Below are positions 1 through 7,330 of a DNA stretch of 41,368 nt, piece after piece (positions within the stretch are counted from its first letter, which is position 1; every line of letters begins with the position of its first letter). Source of the DNA: Verrucomicrobia bacterium UBA1629 (GTDB lineage Bacteria; Verrucomicrobiota; Kiritimatiellia; RFP12; UBA1067); NCBI GenBank assembly GCA_002321305.1, contig DCMF01000131.1:1-41368 (forward strand). The letters run 5' to 3'. Under the pieces are notes generated by a model, which searched no databases, was not told the origin of the DNA, and saw only the letters and a list, made by a program, of their open reading frames with translations. The position numbers and the translations under genes were made by a program.

Positions 1-150
1 GGCGTGTACTCGTCGAAGGAGCAGAAGCAGACGCGCGTCACGCTGGAGTTCGCGCCCGTCGCCGCTGACGGCGCGGCCTGTACCGTGACGGGCGCGCAAG
101 CGTCCGCAGGAGACGCTACGGCAACAACGAAACATGGCGAAGCCCAGTAG
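1..150 (+). CDS. 3' end of an unidentified gene, probably part of the phage-like element
   Basis: An open frame enters from the left edge and ends at the TAG at 148-150. About 49 codons are visible, with no stop in frame 1. The C-terminal tail is rich in Ala, Thr, Gly and Gln (ending ...KHGEAQ) and shows no recognisable motif. It overlaps the start of the next plus-strand gene (134) by 17 nt, so the two are probably co-transcribed and translationally coupled, as is common in phage modules. Function cannot be assigned from this fragment. Confidence 0.45.
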   Translation, partial: GVYSSKEQKQTRVTLEFAPVAADGAACTVTGAQASAGDATATTKHGEAQ

Positions 151-1552
151 CGTCATTGTCGAGAAGCGGCCTGTCGCGACAGGCCTCAACTCAAGGCAAC
201 TCGCGCAGCTTGACCGCGAAGCCAAGGAGCGTGCGCTCTTCTCGTCCTGCACGACCGAGCAGAGGTATGTCGCCAAGATGCAGGGTGTCCTGGAGGCGTT
301 CACGTCCGGTGAGATCGGCGAAGGCGAAGCCCGCAAGCGGCTCATGTCTGTGCTGGACGACTTCGGCTACACGCCGGAGGCCGGTTTCCCCGAAGCGGAG
401 AAGGTCGACCCTGCCAATCCCGGCACAATCCAAGACCTCTCCTCCTACGGGCGGCTCAACCTCGTCGTGGACGCGAACGCGGGCATGGCCGCAAGCGTCT
501 CGCGCCTTGCAGGCGAGACGCCAGAGACGCTGGCCCTGTTCCCTGCATGGCGGCTCGCCCGCTTCATGAACCCGAACGGTGCGCCGCGCGACTGGGCGCT
601 CCGCTGGGCCGTCGCGGGCGAGAGCGTCGGCTGGGAGGGTGCGTGCCGCGACGAGATGGTCGCCCGGAAGGACAGCCCGATCTGGAGTGCGCTCGGTGAC
701 GGCGCGGGCGGCTTCGCGGACACGCTGGGCAATCCCTATCCGCCGTTCGCGTTCAACTCCGGCATGGGGTGGGAGGACGTCGACCGCGACGAGGCCGCAT
801 CGCTTGGCCTCGACGTCGATGCGCCCGTGCGCACGACACCTCCCTCGCTCGCCGTCCGCGCGGACGAGATCGAGCGGGCGGAAGCGCGCTACGGAGACGA
901 GTTCTCGCGAGCCCTCGCGGACGTGCTGGCGATGTACAACGAGGGAGGCTCGCGTCGATGCCCTGCGGACGGCGCGTTTCTTCCCGCACAGGGCGACTGC
1001 CATTCGCCGAGGCATGGTGGGCACGGAGATTCTGCGGCATACGACGGGTACAGGAAAATGGCGTCGGAAAGGCCGGACGCGGCCCGCAGGGCGGAGCGGC
1101 AACTTGCCGCGTTCAGGGACAGGGCGACCAGGACGCGCAAATACCGCGACCTGGAAGACCTGTTCGCACAGGCGATGCAGGTGACGCCGGAGCGGATCGG
1201 CCAGATCGCGGGCGGATTCAACGACGTCTGCTCCGTCCACGAGGCCGTTGCCGTGCTGACGGCATCCCCGCGCTTCAGGGACTCCGTCGGGAACGAGGTT
1301 CTGATGAAGCGGTGGCTCGTCTCGCATTACCTGCTCGGCGACCGCCGAAGGGACAACGAGCCGAAGGTCGAAAGCCTCCGCGAACTTCCGCGCGCGGTCA
1401 TGGCGATACGCACGCGCGTGCCGTTCGTGAAGGCAAACAGGAACGGCGCGACACAGTTTCAGTATTCGATGGCGCGCCCGAAGATGAACGCCTACGTCTA
1501 CTGCGACAGCGGCGTCGTGTCGGGATGGCACGTCGTCAGGTTTCTGCGGTAG
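134..1552 (+). CDS. probable phage structural protein (head-morphogenesis / minor head protein-like)
   Basis: This 472-residue soluble protein has no signal peptide or membrane segment. A central stretch (about residues 105-145, YGRLNLVVDANAGM followed by ETLALFPAWRLARF) and a later segment (about residues 195-225, LGNPYPPFAFNSGMGWEDV) resemble the conserved parts of Mu gpF / SPP1 gp7-type head-morphogenesis proteins. In those, a conserved Asp-Thr/Ala-Asn stretch is followed by a Pro-Pro-x-x-x-N/C block. The likeness is from memory of the family, so the call is tentative. The start at 134 overlaps the upstream frame; an AGGAG at 107-111 is rather far from it. The gene points toward the integrase at 1724-2827, which is convergent. 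It is probably a cargo gene of the element integrated at tRNA-Phe. Confidence 0.5.
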   Translation: MAKPSSVIVEKRPVATGLNSRQLAQLDREAKERALFSSCTTEQRYVAKMQGVLEAFTSGEIGEGEARKRLMSVLDDFGYTPEAGFPEAEKVDPANPGTIQDLSSYGRLNLVVDANAGMAASVSRLAGETPETLALFPAWRLARFMNPNGAPRDWALRWAVAGESVGWEGACRDEMVARKDSPIWSALGDGAGGFADTLGNPYPPFAFNSGMGWEDVDRDEAASLGLDVDAPVRTTPPSLAVRADEIERAEARYGDEFSRALADVLAMYNEGGSRRCPADGAFLPAQGDCHSPRHGGHGDSAAYDGYRKMASERPDAARRAERQLAAFRDRATRTRKYRDLEDLFAQAMQVTPERIGQIAGGFNDVCSVHEAVAVLTASPRFRDSVGNEVLMKRWLVSHYLLGDRRRDNEPKVESLRELPRAVMAIRTRVPFVKANRNGATQFQYSMARPKMNAYVYCDSGVVSGWHVVRFLR

Positions 1553-1564
1553 AAACAGAAGAAG

Positions 1565-1593
1565 GGCCAAGCCGCAGTCTCCCGCGCTTGGCC
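1565..1593 (+). terminator. hairpin after the phage-like gene
   Basis: GGCCAAGC (1565-1572) and GCTTGGCC (1586-1593) form a perfect 8-bp stem around a 13-nt loop, 12 nt after the stop of the phage-like gene. No T-tract follows, so this is a terminator-like hairpin or a convergent-gene punctuation mark rather than a classical intrinsic terminator. Confidence 0.4.
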
Positions 1594-1723
1594 GATGGAC
1601 GCAACTGGAACGCACGTTGCATACTCCGACGCTTCGATGGCCGCGTTCCGCCTCCCCGTCGTAGCGGGGAGTATTTTACCCTTTTCCGCGCGCGAAGTAA
1701 AGGGGGTGCGCCACATCCCATCC

Positions 1724-2827
1724 CTACTGGCGTTCGAGCGCGCCGATGGCCTCGCGCAGTTCGGGCAGACGATCCGAGTGCTGGTAGTGGAGGGCCGTCG
1801 CCGTCTGCGTCCACCCGCCCAGTTTCTTGATGATCTCCGTGCGCACTCCGGCGTCCGCGAGCCGCGAGGCGAACGTGTGCCGCCACGAGTGGAACGTAAA
1901 GCCGTCGCCGACGCCCGCGCGCGCGAGGACGGCGGAGAACGGCCCTATGCGCGCGAAGTGGAAGTGCCCGTAGGCTGCGCAAAGCTCCGGCATGACATAT
2001 TCCTGTCCGTGCGCCAAGGACGCCAGTTCGTCCATCAGGGCGCGGCTCATCGGAATGGTGACGGCGATGCCGTGCCGAGAGGTCTTCTCCGGGACGACGG
2101 CGATCACGCCGTTCGCGAGGTCGACGCTCTCCCAGCGGAGATGGCAGACGTCCTTCAGGCGCAGTCCCGTCCACCGCGAGACGACACAGGCCGTGTGCCA
2201 CTCCGTGCCCTTGCACGCGGACAGCACGGCAATCTCCTGCTCGCGCGAGAACGCCCTGCCGGACTTGCTGTCCGTGACGCGCTTGCGGAAGAACCTCCAC
2301 GGGTTCTCGCGTATGCTCTCGTCCACGGACATCAGGACGTTCCAGATCGTGCCGAGGTCGGACACGACCTCGCGCTTCGTCTTGTCTGACAGCCCTTCCG
2401 TCTCGTTGAAGGCGGCGGCGAACCTCCCTGCGACCGAGCGCGTGACCTCGGAACAGTGGACGCACGCCGGGAAGTTCGCCCTGCGCCACTGGGCGAAGCG
2501 CGCGAACGCCCCCTTCCTTGCGGCCATCGTCTTCTTCGCAGGGGCGTTGCCGCCGGATTCGACTTGCGCCGCATACCGCGCGAATGCGTCGGCGATGGCG
2601 ACGCCACGGGAGATCGGCTGTGCCTTCGCCCCGTAGAACGTGTCCAGCATCGCGTGGAGCCTGTCGAGCGACAGGCTCCTGTTGTGTGCCATCCTGTAGG
2701 CGCGCTCGATCTCGCGGGCCTCAGCCTCGTCCGTCTTCTTCGTGGAAAAGCGCACGAGTTTCCCGACGCCCCTGACATAGACCTCGGCATACCACACGCC
2801 CTTGCCGTTTTTCCTGTATATCGCCAT
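1724..2827 (-). CDS. tyrosine recombinase / phage integrase
   Basis: This 367-residue site-specific recombinase of the tyrosine (phage integrase) family cuts and rejoins att sites through a covalent 3'-phosphotyrosine. Visible catalytic residues are R223 (GLRLKD), K248 (EKTS), H313 and R316 (HSWRHT), W339 (GGW, in the His/Trp position) and nucleophile Y348 (LHYQH). The N-terminal part (1-65) looks like an arm-binding/AP2-like domain (YRKNGKGVWYAEVYVRG); a SAM-like core-binding domain covers about 75-175. Length and domain order are normal and the catalytic set is complete, so it is probably functional. It is transcribed away from tRNA-Phe, whose 3' end is 125 bp upstream, the classic geometry of an element integrated into a tRNA gene. 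No strong Shine-Dalgarno precedes the ATG. Confidence 0.93.
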   Translation of the reverse strand: MAIYRKNGKGVWYAEVYVRGVGKLVRFSTKKTDEAEAREIERAYRMAHNRSLSLDRLHAMLDTFYGAKAQPISRGVAIADAFARYAAQVESGGNAPAKKTMAARKGAFARFAQWRRANFPACVHCSEVTRSVAGRFAAAFNETEGLSDKTKREVVSDLGTIWNVLMSVDESIRENPWRFFRKRVTDSKSGRAFSREQEIAVLSACKGTEWHTACVVSRWTGLRLKDVCHLRWESVDLANGVIAVVPEKTSRHGIAVTIPMSRALMDELASLAHGQEYVMPELCAAYGHFHFARIGPFSAVLARAGVGDGFTFHSWRHTFASRLADAGVRTEIIKKLGGWTQTATALHYQHSDRLPELREAIGALERQ

Positions 2828-2861
2828 ATTCAGCGTATTGCGGATCGGGTAGCCGCAACCC

Positions 2862-2883
2862 CCTTTCTATCACCTTTCTATCA
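2862..2883. repeat. two tandem copies of an 11-bp repeat upstream of the integrase
   Basis: CCTTTCTATCA occurs at 2862-2872 and again directly at 2873-2883. A looser third element (CCAATGCCATCA) follows. The copies lie between the integrase start and the tRNA-Phe 3' end and are spaced about one helical turn apart, as expected for integrase arm-type or excisionase binding sites. That role is an inference from position and period only. Confidence 0.5.
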
Positions 2884-2951
2884 CCAATGCCATCACGCAA
2901 AAAAAGCACCAAACCCCTTGTTCTATTGGCTCTGATGCGTATTTGAAGTGG

Positions 2952-3024
<73 letters not shown>

Positions 3025-3049
3025 ACAGGCGCGTCGGTCAAGGTCTTGA

Positions 3050-3125
3050 TGGTAGGGGCGCAGGGATTCGAACCCTGGACCCAGTGATTAAGAGTCACTT
3101 GCTCTACCAGCTGAGCTACGCCCCC
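3050..3125 (-). tRNA. tRNA-Lys (anticodon CTT)
   Basis: A minus-strand cloverleaf: acceptor GGGGGCG/CGCCCCT, D-arm GCTC/GAGC, anticodon arm AGTGA-CTCTTAA-TCACT (anticodon CTT, reading AAG), T-arm CAGGG-TTCGAAT-CCCTG. Discriminator A and encoded CCA are at 3050-3053. It is the second tRNA of the cluster. Confidence 0.96.
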
Positions 3126-3144
3126 ATCTCACCTTGGCCTTCAC

Positions 3145-3220
3145 TGGAGCGAGGAACGGGACTCGAACCCGCGACAACCACCTTGGCAAGGTGGCACTCT
3201 ACCAACTGAGTTATCCTCGC
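3145..3220 (-). tRNA. tRNA-Gly (anticodon GCC)
   Basis: A minus-strand cloverleaf: acceptor GCGAGGA/TCCTCGC, D-arm ACTC/GAGT, anticodon arm CCACC-TTGCCAA-GGTGG (anticodon GCC), T-arm GCGGG-TTCGAGT-CCCGT. Discriminator T and encoded CCA are at 3145-3148. It is the first tRNA of the cluster, directly downstream of the promoter at 3239-3268. Confidence 0.96.
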
Positions 3221-3238
3221 GTCGTGAAAACAGTGCGT

Positions 3239-3268
3239 AGTATATCAAAAACGCTGGGTGCTGCGCAA
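3239..3268 (-). promoter_or_regulatory. promoter of the Gly-Lys-Phe tRNA cluster
   Basis: On the minus strand TTGCGC (3263-3268), an 18-nt spacer and TATACT (3239-3244) lie 18 bp before the first tRNA base. TGA directly precedes TATACT, so it also fits the extended -10 (TGn) pattern of the other promoters here. The spacer ends in a T-run. It has the clearest -35 of the window, as expected for a strong stable-RNA promoter. Confidence 0.65.
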
Positions 3269-3299
3269 GGGGGTATTTGAAAATTTCTTAAAAAGTTTG

Positions 3300-3320
3300 A
3301 AAAAGCTTTTTTGGCAAAGC
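3300..3320 (-). terminator. hydG: intrinsic terminator candidate after hydG
   Basis: Read on the minus strand, GCTTT (3316-3320), loop GCCAAA and AAAGC (3305-3309) are followed at once by TTTTTC. It starts about 10 nt after the hydG stop. The stem is short and A/T-rich but the U-tract is good. Confidence 0.5.
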
Positions 3321-3329
3321 GAAACGACA

Positions 3330-4862
3330 TCAGAAGAAGAGGTCGCGTTCGCCCCGGCACGTCGCCTCGTACTGCTTCAGCACCGTCGGATAGAACTTCG
3401 GCAGCCACGCCTTGATGTCCGCAAGCTCCTTCTCGATCAGCCGGTCGCCGATCGCGCGCGTCGCGTCGGACGCGAAGTCGTCCAGCCACTCGCGGAACGT
3501 CAGCACCGCGTTGATCTTGCAGAACTTGCCCTCGCGCCCCGTCTTCAGCGCGTCCATGATGCACCCGCCCGTCCGCCCGCAGCGGTAGCCCGCCGTGCAG
3601 AACGACGTGATGACGCCGCGCCCCGCAAGATAGCGCACCATCTCGTCGATGGATCGGCTGTCGCCGAGCATGAACTGCTGGCGCTCCTTCTCCTGGTGCG
3701 ACTCGTCGGCGAAGTCGCTGTAGCCCTTGATCGCGATGTTCGAGGAGCAGTCGAGCTGCGTCATGCCGTGATCCAGCACCCGGTTGCGCGAGGCCGGACT
3801 CTCGCGCGCCGTGACGATGATGCCCGTGTAGGGCACGGAGAGGCGCGCGATGACGAGGATGCGCGCGAACGTCGCGTCGTCGATGAGCCACGGCGACTCC
3901 TCCGGCACGCGCGTGCCGCTCGCCGGCTCCAGGCGCGGGAACGAGAGCGTGTGCGGCCCGATGTTGAACCACCGCTCCAGATCGCGCGCGTGCATGACCG
4001 TCGCCAGCAGCTCGTAGCGCCAGTCGCAGAGGCCGTAGAGGACGCCGAGGCCCACGTCGTCCACGCCCGCCTCCAGGCAGCGGTGGAAGCACGTCGTGCG
4101 CCAGTCGTAGTTGCCCTTCACGCTCCACGCCGGGTGCATCTGCTCGTAGAGCCGGCGGTTGTACGTCTCCTGAAAGACCTGAAACGTGCCGATGCCGACG
4201 GAACGCAGCACCTTCAGGTCGGCGACGGGCAGCGGCGCGGCGTTCACGTTCACGCGGCGGATCGCGTTGAGCTTGCCCGTGCGCGGCGCGGAGGCCTTGC
4301 GGGCGTAGCATGTCTCGATCGTCTCGGCGATGTACTCGGTCGAGGTCGTCGGATGCTCCCCGTAGACGGCGATGAGGCGCTTGTGCCCGATGCGGCCCGC
4401 GAGGACGTCAAGCTCCTCGCGCAGCTCGTCCATTGTCAGGACGCGGCGCTTCTGCAGGGCGTTGCCCTCGCGGAAGCCGCAGTAGCGGCAGCCGTTCACG
4501 CAGAGGTTCGACATGTAGAGCGGCGCGAACATGACGATGCGGTTGTCGTAGACCTTGTGCTTGATGCGGTCGGCCGCCGCGCGCATCTCCTCGAAGAGCG
4601 CGGGATCCGTGACCTGCATGAGGACGGCCGTCTCCTCCGGGCGCAGCGTCTCGCAGGTCGACTCGGCCTTCGCAACGATCTCCCGCACGCGCACCGGGTC
4701 GGGGCCCTTGCCGTCCGTCTCGGCGATGAGGCGGCTGATCTCCGCGTCGTCGATGAAGTGCCTGCCATCGGGCAGGTACTTGTCGATCTCGTCATGGACG
4801 ATGAAGTTCTTCGTGTAGTCCGCCGCGTCCGTGAACCTGCGAATGTGCGAGCCGTCTGCCAT
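3330..4862 (-). CDS. hydG: [FeFe]-hydrogenase H-cluster maturase HydG (radical SAM), with altered C-terminal cluster motif
   Basis: HydG is a radical SAM tyrosine lyase that makes the CO, CN and Fe(CO)2(CN)-Cys synthon for the [FeFe]-hydrogenase H-cluster in the cytoplasm. The protein has 510 residues, typical for the family. The SAM cluster motif is CVNGCRYC (C121, C125, C128). The TIM-barrel core and a HydG/ThiH-type C-terminal region follow (DSRSIDEMVRYLAGRGV then SFCTAGYRCGRTG). Canonical HydG has a C-terminal CX2CX22C motif that holds the auxiliary [5Fe-5S] cluster. Here the first and third Cys (C422, C448) are in register but the second is Gly425, with new cysteines at C428 and C434. 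No hydE, hydF or hydA lies in the window. The gene is monocistronic, with GAGGAGAGG before the start and its own promoter. ThiH is less likely because of the retained long C-terminal cluster region. Confidence 0.93.
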   Translation of the reverse strand: MADGSHIRRFTDAADYTKNFIVHDEIDKYLPDGRHFIDDAEISRLIAETDGKGPDPVRVREIVAKAESTCETLRPEETAVLMQVTDPALFEEMRAAADRIKHKVYDNRIVMFAPLYMSNLCVNGCRYCGFREGNALQKRRVLTMDELREELDVLAGRIGHKRLIAVYGEHPTTSTEYIAETIETCYARKASAPRTGKLNAIRRVNVNAAPLPVADLKVLRSVGIGTFQVFQETYNRRLYEQMHPAWSVKGNYDWRTTCFHRCLEAGVDDVGLGVLYGLCDWRYELLATVMHARDLERWFNIGPHTLSFPRLEPASGTRVPEESPWLIDDATFARILVIARLSVPYTGIIVTARESPASRNRVLDHGMTQLDCSSNIAIKGYSDFADESHQEKERQQFMLGDSRSIDEMVRYLAGRGVITSFCTAGYRCGRTGGCIMDALKTGREGKFCKINAVLTFREWLDDFASDATRAIGDRLIEKELADIKAWLPKFYPTVLKQYEATCRGERDLFF

Positions 4863-4893
4863 GGTGCGCCTTGTTTCCTCTCCTCAAGAAGGT

Positions 4894-4917
4894 GAAAAGT
4901 GTATTATACCACTTTTC
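4894..4917 (-). promoter_or_regulatory. hydG: hydG promoter with a dyad operator around the -10
   Basis: The minus-strand -10 TATAAT is at 4903-4908, preceded by TGG (extended -10). It lies in the centre of a perfect inverted repeat, GAAAAGTG (4894-4901) and CACTTTTC (4910-4917), separated by 8 bp. The symmetry centred on the -10 looks like a repressor operator. The leader is about 34 nt and contains the GAGGAGAGG ribosome-binding site. The -35 is poor. Confidence 0.6.
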
Positions 4918-4940
4918 CGCGACTGACGGCCGTCTACTTT

Positions 4941-4949
4941 TGGTATAAT
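4941..4949 (+). promoter_or_regulatory. extended -10 promoter of the flippase operon (leaderless start)
   Basis: TTGG-TATAAT has its -10 hexamer at 4944-4949. Only 7 nt separate it from the ATG at 4957, so the transcript should start at or next to the A of the start codon. No Shine-Dalgarno can fit. The divergent hydG -10 lies 35 bp away on the other strand, so the two upstream regions overlap. Confidence 0.6.
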
Positions 4950-4956
4950 TTGCACA

Positions 4957-6369
4957 ATGATGAAACGGGCCCTTTCCAAGCTGCACGCCAAGGTCGGCGA
5001 CTTCTGGTGGTACTCGCTAATGATCTTCGTCGCCTGCCGGTCGGGCGACGCGATTCAGGCGTTCATCGGCCTGTGGCTCGTGCCGAAGTACGTCGGGCCG
5101 GGGGAGCTGGGCGCGGTCTTGCCGCTCCAGCAGCTCGCTGGGCTCTTCTCCGTGCCGCTCGCGATCCTCGCGACCGTCTTCGCGAAGTACGTGAACGTCT
5201 ACGCGACACGCGGCGACTACGGCAAGGTGAAGGGCTTCATTCGGGACGTGCTCGGCGCGTCCGTCGCGCTCTTCGCCGTCTGCATCGCCGTCGCCTATCT
5301 TGTCGTGCCGTTCTTCTACGAACGGCTCAACGTCGCGTCGGGGATGCTGACCGTCCTGATTCTCGCGGCGGGCTTCGCGAGCAACCTCGCGAGCCTCTTC
5401 ACGAGCGCGCTGCAGGGCCTCAAGATGTTCAAGACAATCACCGTGCAGAGCCTGGTCAGCGCGCCGATCCGGCTCGTCACGCTCCTTGTCGCGATGCCCA
5501 TCCGCGCGCTGTCGGGCTACATTCTCGGACAGGCCACGCCGCCCGCGACCTGTTCCCTCCTCGCCGCCGTCTCGCTCCGCCGCCGCCTCGCCGCCTGTCC
5601 CTGCGACACGACCTGGCGCCGCGACCTGCCGGAGATTCTGAAATACCTTTCCCTCATTTCGATCAACGCGATTCCGACAGCGGTCTGCGCGTCCATACAG
5701 CTCACGATCTACCGTCAGCGTCTGCCGGAAGTCGAATCTTCAGCATTCTACATCTTGTCACGCCTTGCGGAGATCACAAGCTATTTCGGATGTTCTGTCT
5801 TCCTGACGCTGTTTCCTGTCGCCTCTGAAGCGCACGAACGCGGACACTCTCGTCTGGATTTGCTGAAAAAGACGCTCGTGGCGAATTTCCTCGTGACGTC
5901 TCTCATGGCAATCGCATTTGCCATTCTTGCCAACCCAATCCTCAACGTCTCCGAAACATGGAGGCCTTACCTCCCTTATTCAGGCCTTCTCCCCTGGCTC
6001 GCCTTTTCGTCCGGCCTCGGCGCAATGGTCTTGTCCATCCTTGTCTTCGAGACCGCCTCTCGCCACTTTTCGGTCATCTACGCGACGTTGCTCATCAACG
6101 TCTTGTGGACGATCATCCTCGTCGCGTTCACTGGCTACTCTTACTTCGACGGCATCTTCCCCGTCACCTGGGTCGTGTTCATGCAGAACTGCCGCCTCGC
6201 AAGGCTGTCGACGCTGACCTACTCGACCCTAGCAGTCCAGCTCTTCCAGTTCATCCTCGCCTACGCAATGCTGTTCATGAGGCCCAGCGGGTCTTCTTCC
6301 GCTGCCTCGTCGGAAAAAAGAACTTCACCACATGAACAACGCGAAGATACACGTCTTGTCCATATCTGA
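4957..6369 (+). CDS. polysaccharide (O-antigen/Wzx-like) flippase
   Basis: This 470-residue multispanning inner-membrane protein of the MATE/MOP polysaccharide-transporter type is expected to flip lipid-linked oligosaccharide to the periplasm. About 10-12 hydrophobic segments are visible (for example around 40-60, 105-130, 145-165, 325-350, 370-400, 405-430). An N-terminal GLWLVPKYVGPGELGAVLP stretch is typical of Wzx-like proteins, as is a mid-protein QG(L)KMF motif. ATG at 4957 (or the adjacent ATG at 4960) is chosen because it sits directly behind the -10. The last 38 nt overlap the GT8 gene, implying a two-gene glycan operon. Base composition drops from GC-rich to clearly lower GC at about 5640, inside the gene. 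Confidence 0.8.
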   Translation: MMKRALSKLHAKVGDFWWYSLMIFVACRSGDAIQAFIGLWLVPKYVGPGELGAVLPLQQLAGLFSVPLAILATVFAKYVNVYATRGDYGKVKGFIRDVLGASVALFAVCIAVAYLVVPFFYERLNVASGMLTVLILAAGFASNLASLFTSALQGLKMFKTITVQSLVSAPIRLVTLLVAMPIRALSGYILGQATPPATCSLLAAVSLRRRLAACPCDTTWRRDLPEILKYLSLISINAIPTAVCASIQLTIYRQRLPEVESSAFYILSRLAEITSYFGCSVFLTLFPVASEAHERGHSRLDLLKKTLVANFLVTSLMAIAFAILANPILNVSETWRPYLPYSGLLPWLAFSSGLGAMVLSILVFETASRHFSVIYATLLINVLWTIILVAFTGYSYFDGIFPVTWVVFMQNCRLARLSTLTYSTLAVQLFQFILAYAMLFMRPSGSSSAASSEKRTSPHEQREDTRLVHI

Positions 6370-7321
6370 CGACACCTATTTCTGCGGTCTCGTCGCAACG
6401 CTTGCCAGCCTGATCGAGCATTGCAGCCGCGCGCACGATCTTGTCGTTCATGTCCTTGATGGAGGGCTTTCGTCCGAACACAGGGAAACGATATCACGGT
6501 GCGCCGCAACTCGGCACTCGCTCGTGGAATTCCACTCCGTTGACCAAACCCTGTTCGACCATCTCGCGCCCTGGCATGGCACAAGCAAGATGACTTACGC
6601 GAGGCTTATGACACCCGAAGTTCTGCACGACGTCCAGCAGGTCATCTACTGCGACAGTGACGTCTTGTGGGAAGCGGACGTGTGCCTGCTGTGGGAACAA
6701 AGGTCTGATGCCTACTCGCTGCAATACGTCAGGGATGCGTCTCGCCCGCATTGGAATGACACGGCCGAAGACCAATGGCTGAACGATCACCGTCTCTCGC
6801 TTGACCGCGAAAACTACTTCTGCGCCGGACTCCTGCTGATGAACCTTGCGAAGTTTCGTGCCGAGGCGCTTCTCAAGAAGGCATTTGACCTTCTGGGCGA
6901 AACCGGCGGCAAGGCCACTTATGCCGACCAGACCGTCCTCAATGTCGTCTTTTCCACGCGCACGGACACTCGCGCGTTGCCTGCGGAATGGCAAATCGGC
7001 TCTAGCGACCGCAAAATGCTCGCCGAGGGGAAAACGAGGGGCGTCATACATTTCGCGGGCGACTGTCCGTGGAAGCCTCTCCGGGAAACCAACCATCTTC
7101 TGACCGACCTCCATTTGATGTGGCATCGAATCTATGCGGCCACCGTCGGCATCTCGACTTGGCAATCGCTTCGCGAGTCGAATTCGTGTGCAATGATCGT
7201 CTTGGGACGCGCCCTGTATCTGGCCATCTGCCATCTGCCGTTCTTCAAGCGACTGCTCTCGGCGTTCCTGCGACTTCAAGGCAAGGATTCCGCGTTTCTC
7301 GATTCGGTCTTCCGATGCTGA
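6332..7321 (+). CDS. glycosyltransferase family 8
   Basis: This 329-residue retaining nucleotide-sugar transferase is of the GT8 type (LPS glucosyl/galactosyltransferase and general stress protein A relatives). Visible features are the N-terminal Rossmann start (KIHVLSISDDTYFCGL), the metal/nucleotide DxD motif D108-S-D110 in YCDSDVLW, NYFCAGLLLMNL (about 161-172), and the C-terminal HFAGDCPWKP block at 240-249 (the family H-x-x-G-x(n)-KPW). The start overlaps the flippase end by 38 nt. It probably adds a hexose to a surface glycan that the flippase exports. Lower GC than the housekeeping genes suggests transfer with the rest of the cluster. Confidence 0.9.
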   Translation: MNNAKIHVLSISDDTYFCGLVATLASLIEHCSRAHDLVVHVLDGGLSSEHRETISRCAATRHSLVEFHSVDQTLFDHLAPWHGTSKMTYARLMTPEVLHDVQQVIYCDSDVLWEADVCLLWEQRSDAYSLQYVRDASRPHWNDTAEDQWLNDHRLSLDRENYFCAGLLLMNLAKFRAEALLKKAFDLLGETGGKATYADQTVLNVVFSTRTDTRALPAEWQIGSSDRKMLAEGKTRGVIHFAGDCPWKPLRETNHLLTDLHLMWHRIYAATVGISTWQSLRESNSCAMIVLGRALYLAICHLPFFKRLLSAFLRLQGKDSAFLDSVFRC

Positions 7322-7330
7322 AGCATATCC

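Noticed and set aside
3330..4862. ThiH (2-iminoacetate synthase) instead of HydG
   Set aside because: The length of 510 residues, the long N-terminal region and the retained C-terminal cysteine region fit HydG. ThiH is shorter and no thiamine genes are nearby.
5500..5640. Possible double frameshift in the middle of the flippase gene, because of a Cys/Arg/Pro-rich stretch
   Set aside because: The frame stays open on both sides, the stretch can be read as a cytoplasmic loop between membrane spans, and no alternative frame restores a better match. The composition shift nearby is a simpler observation.
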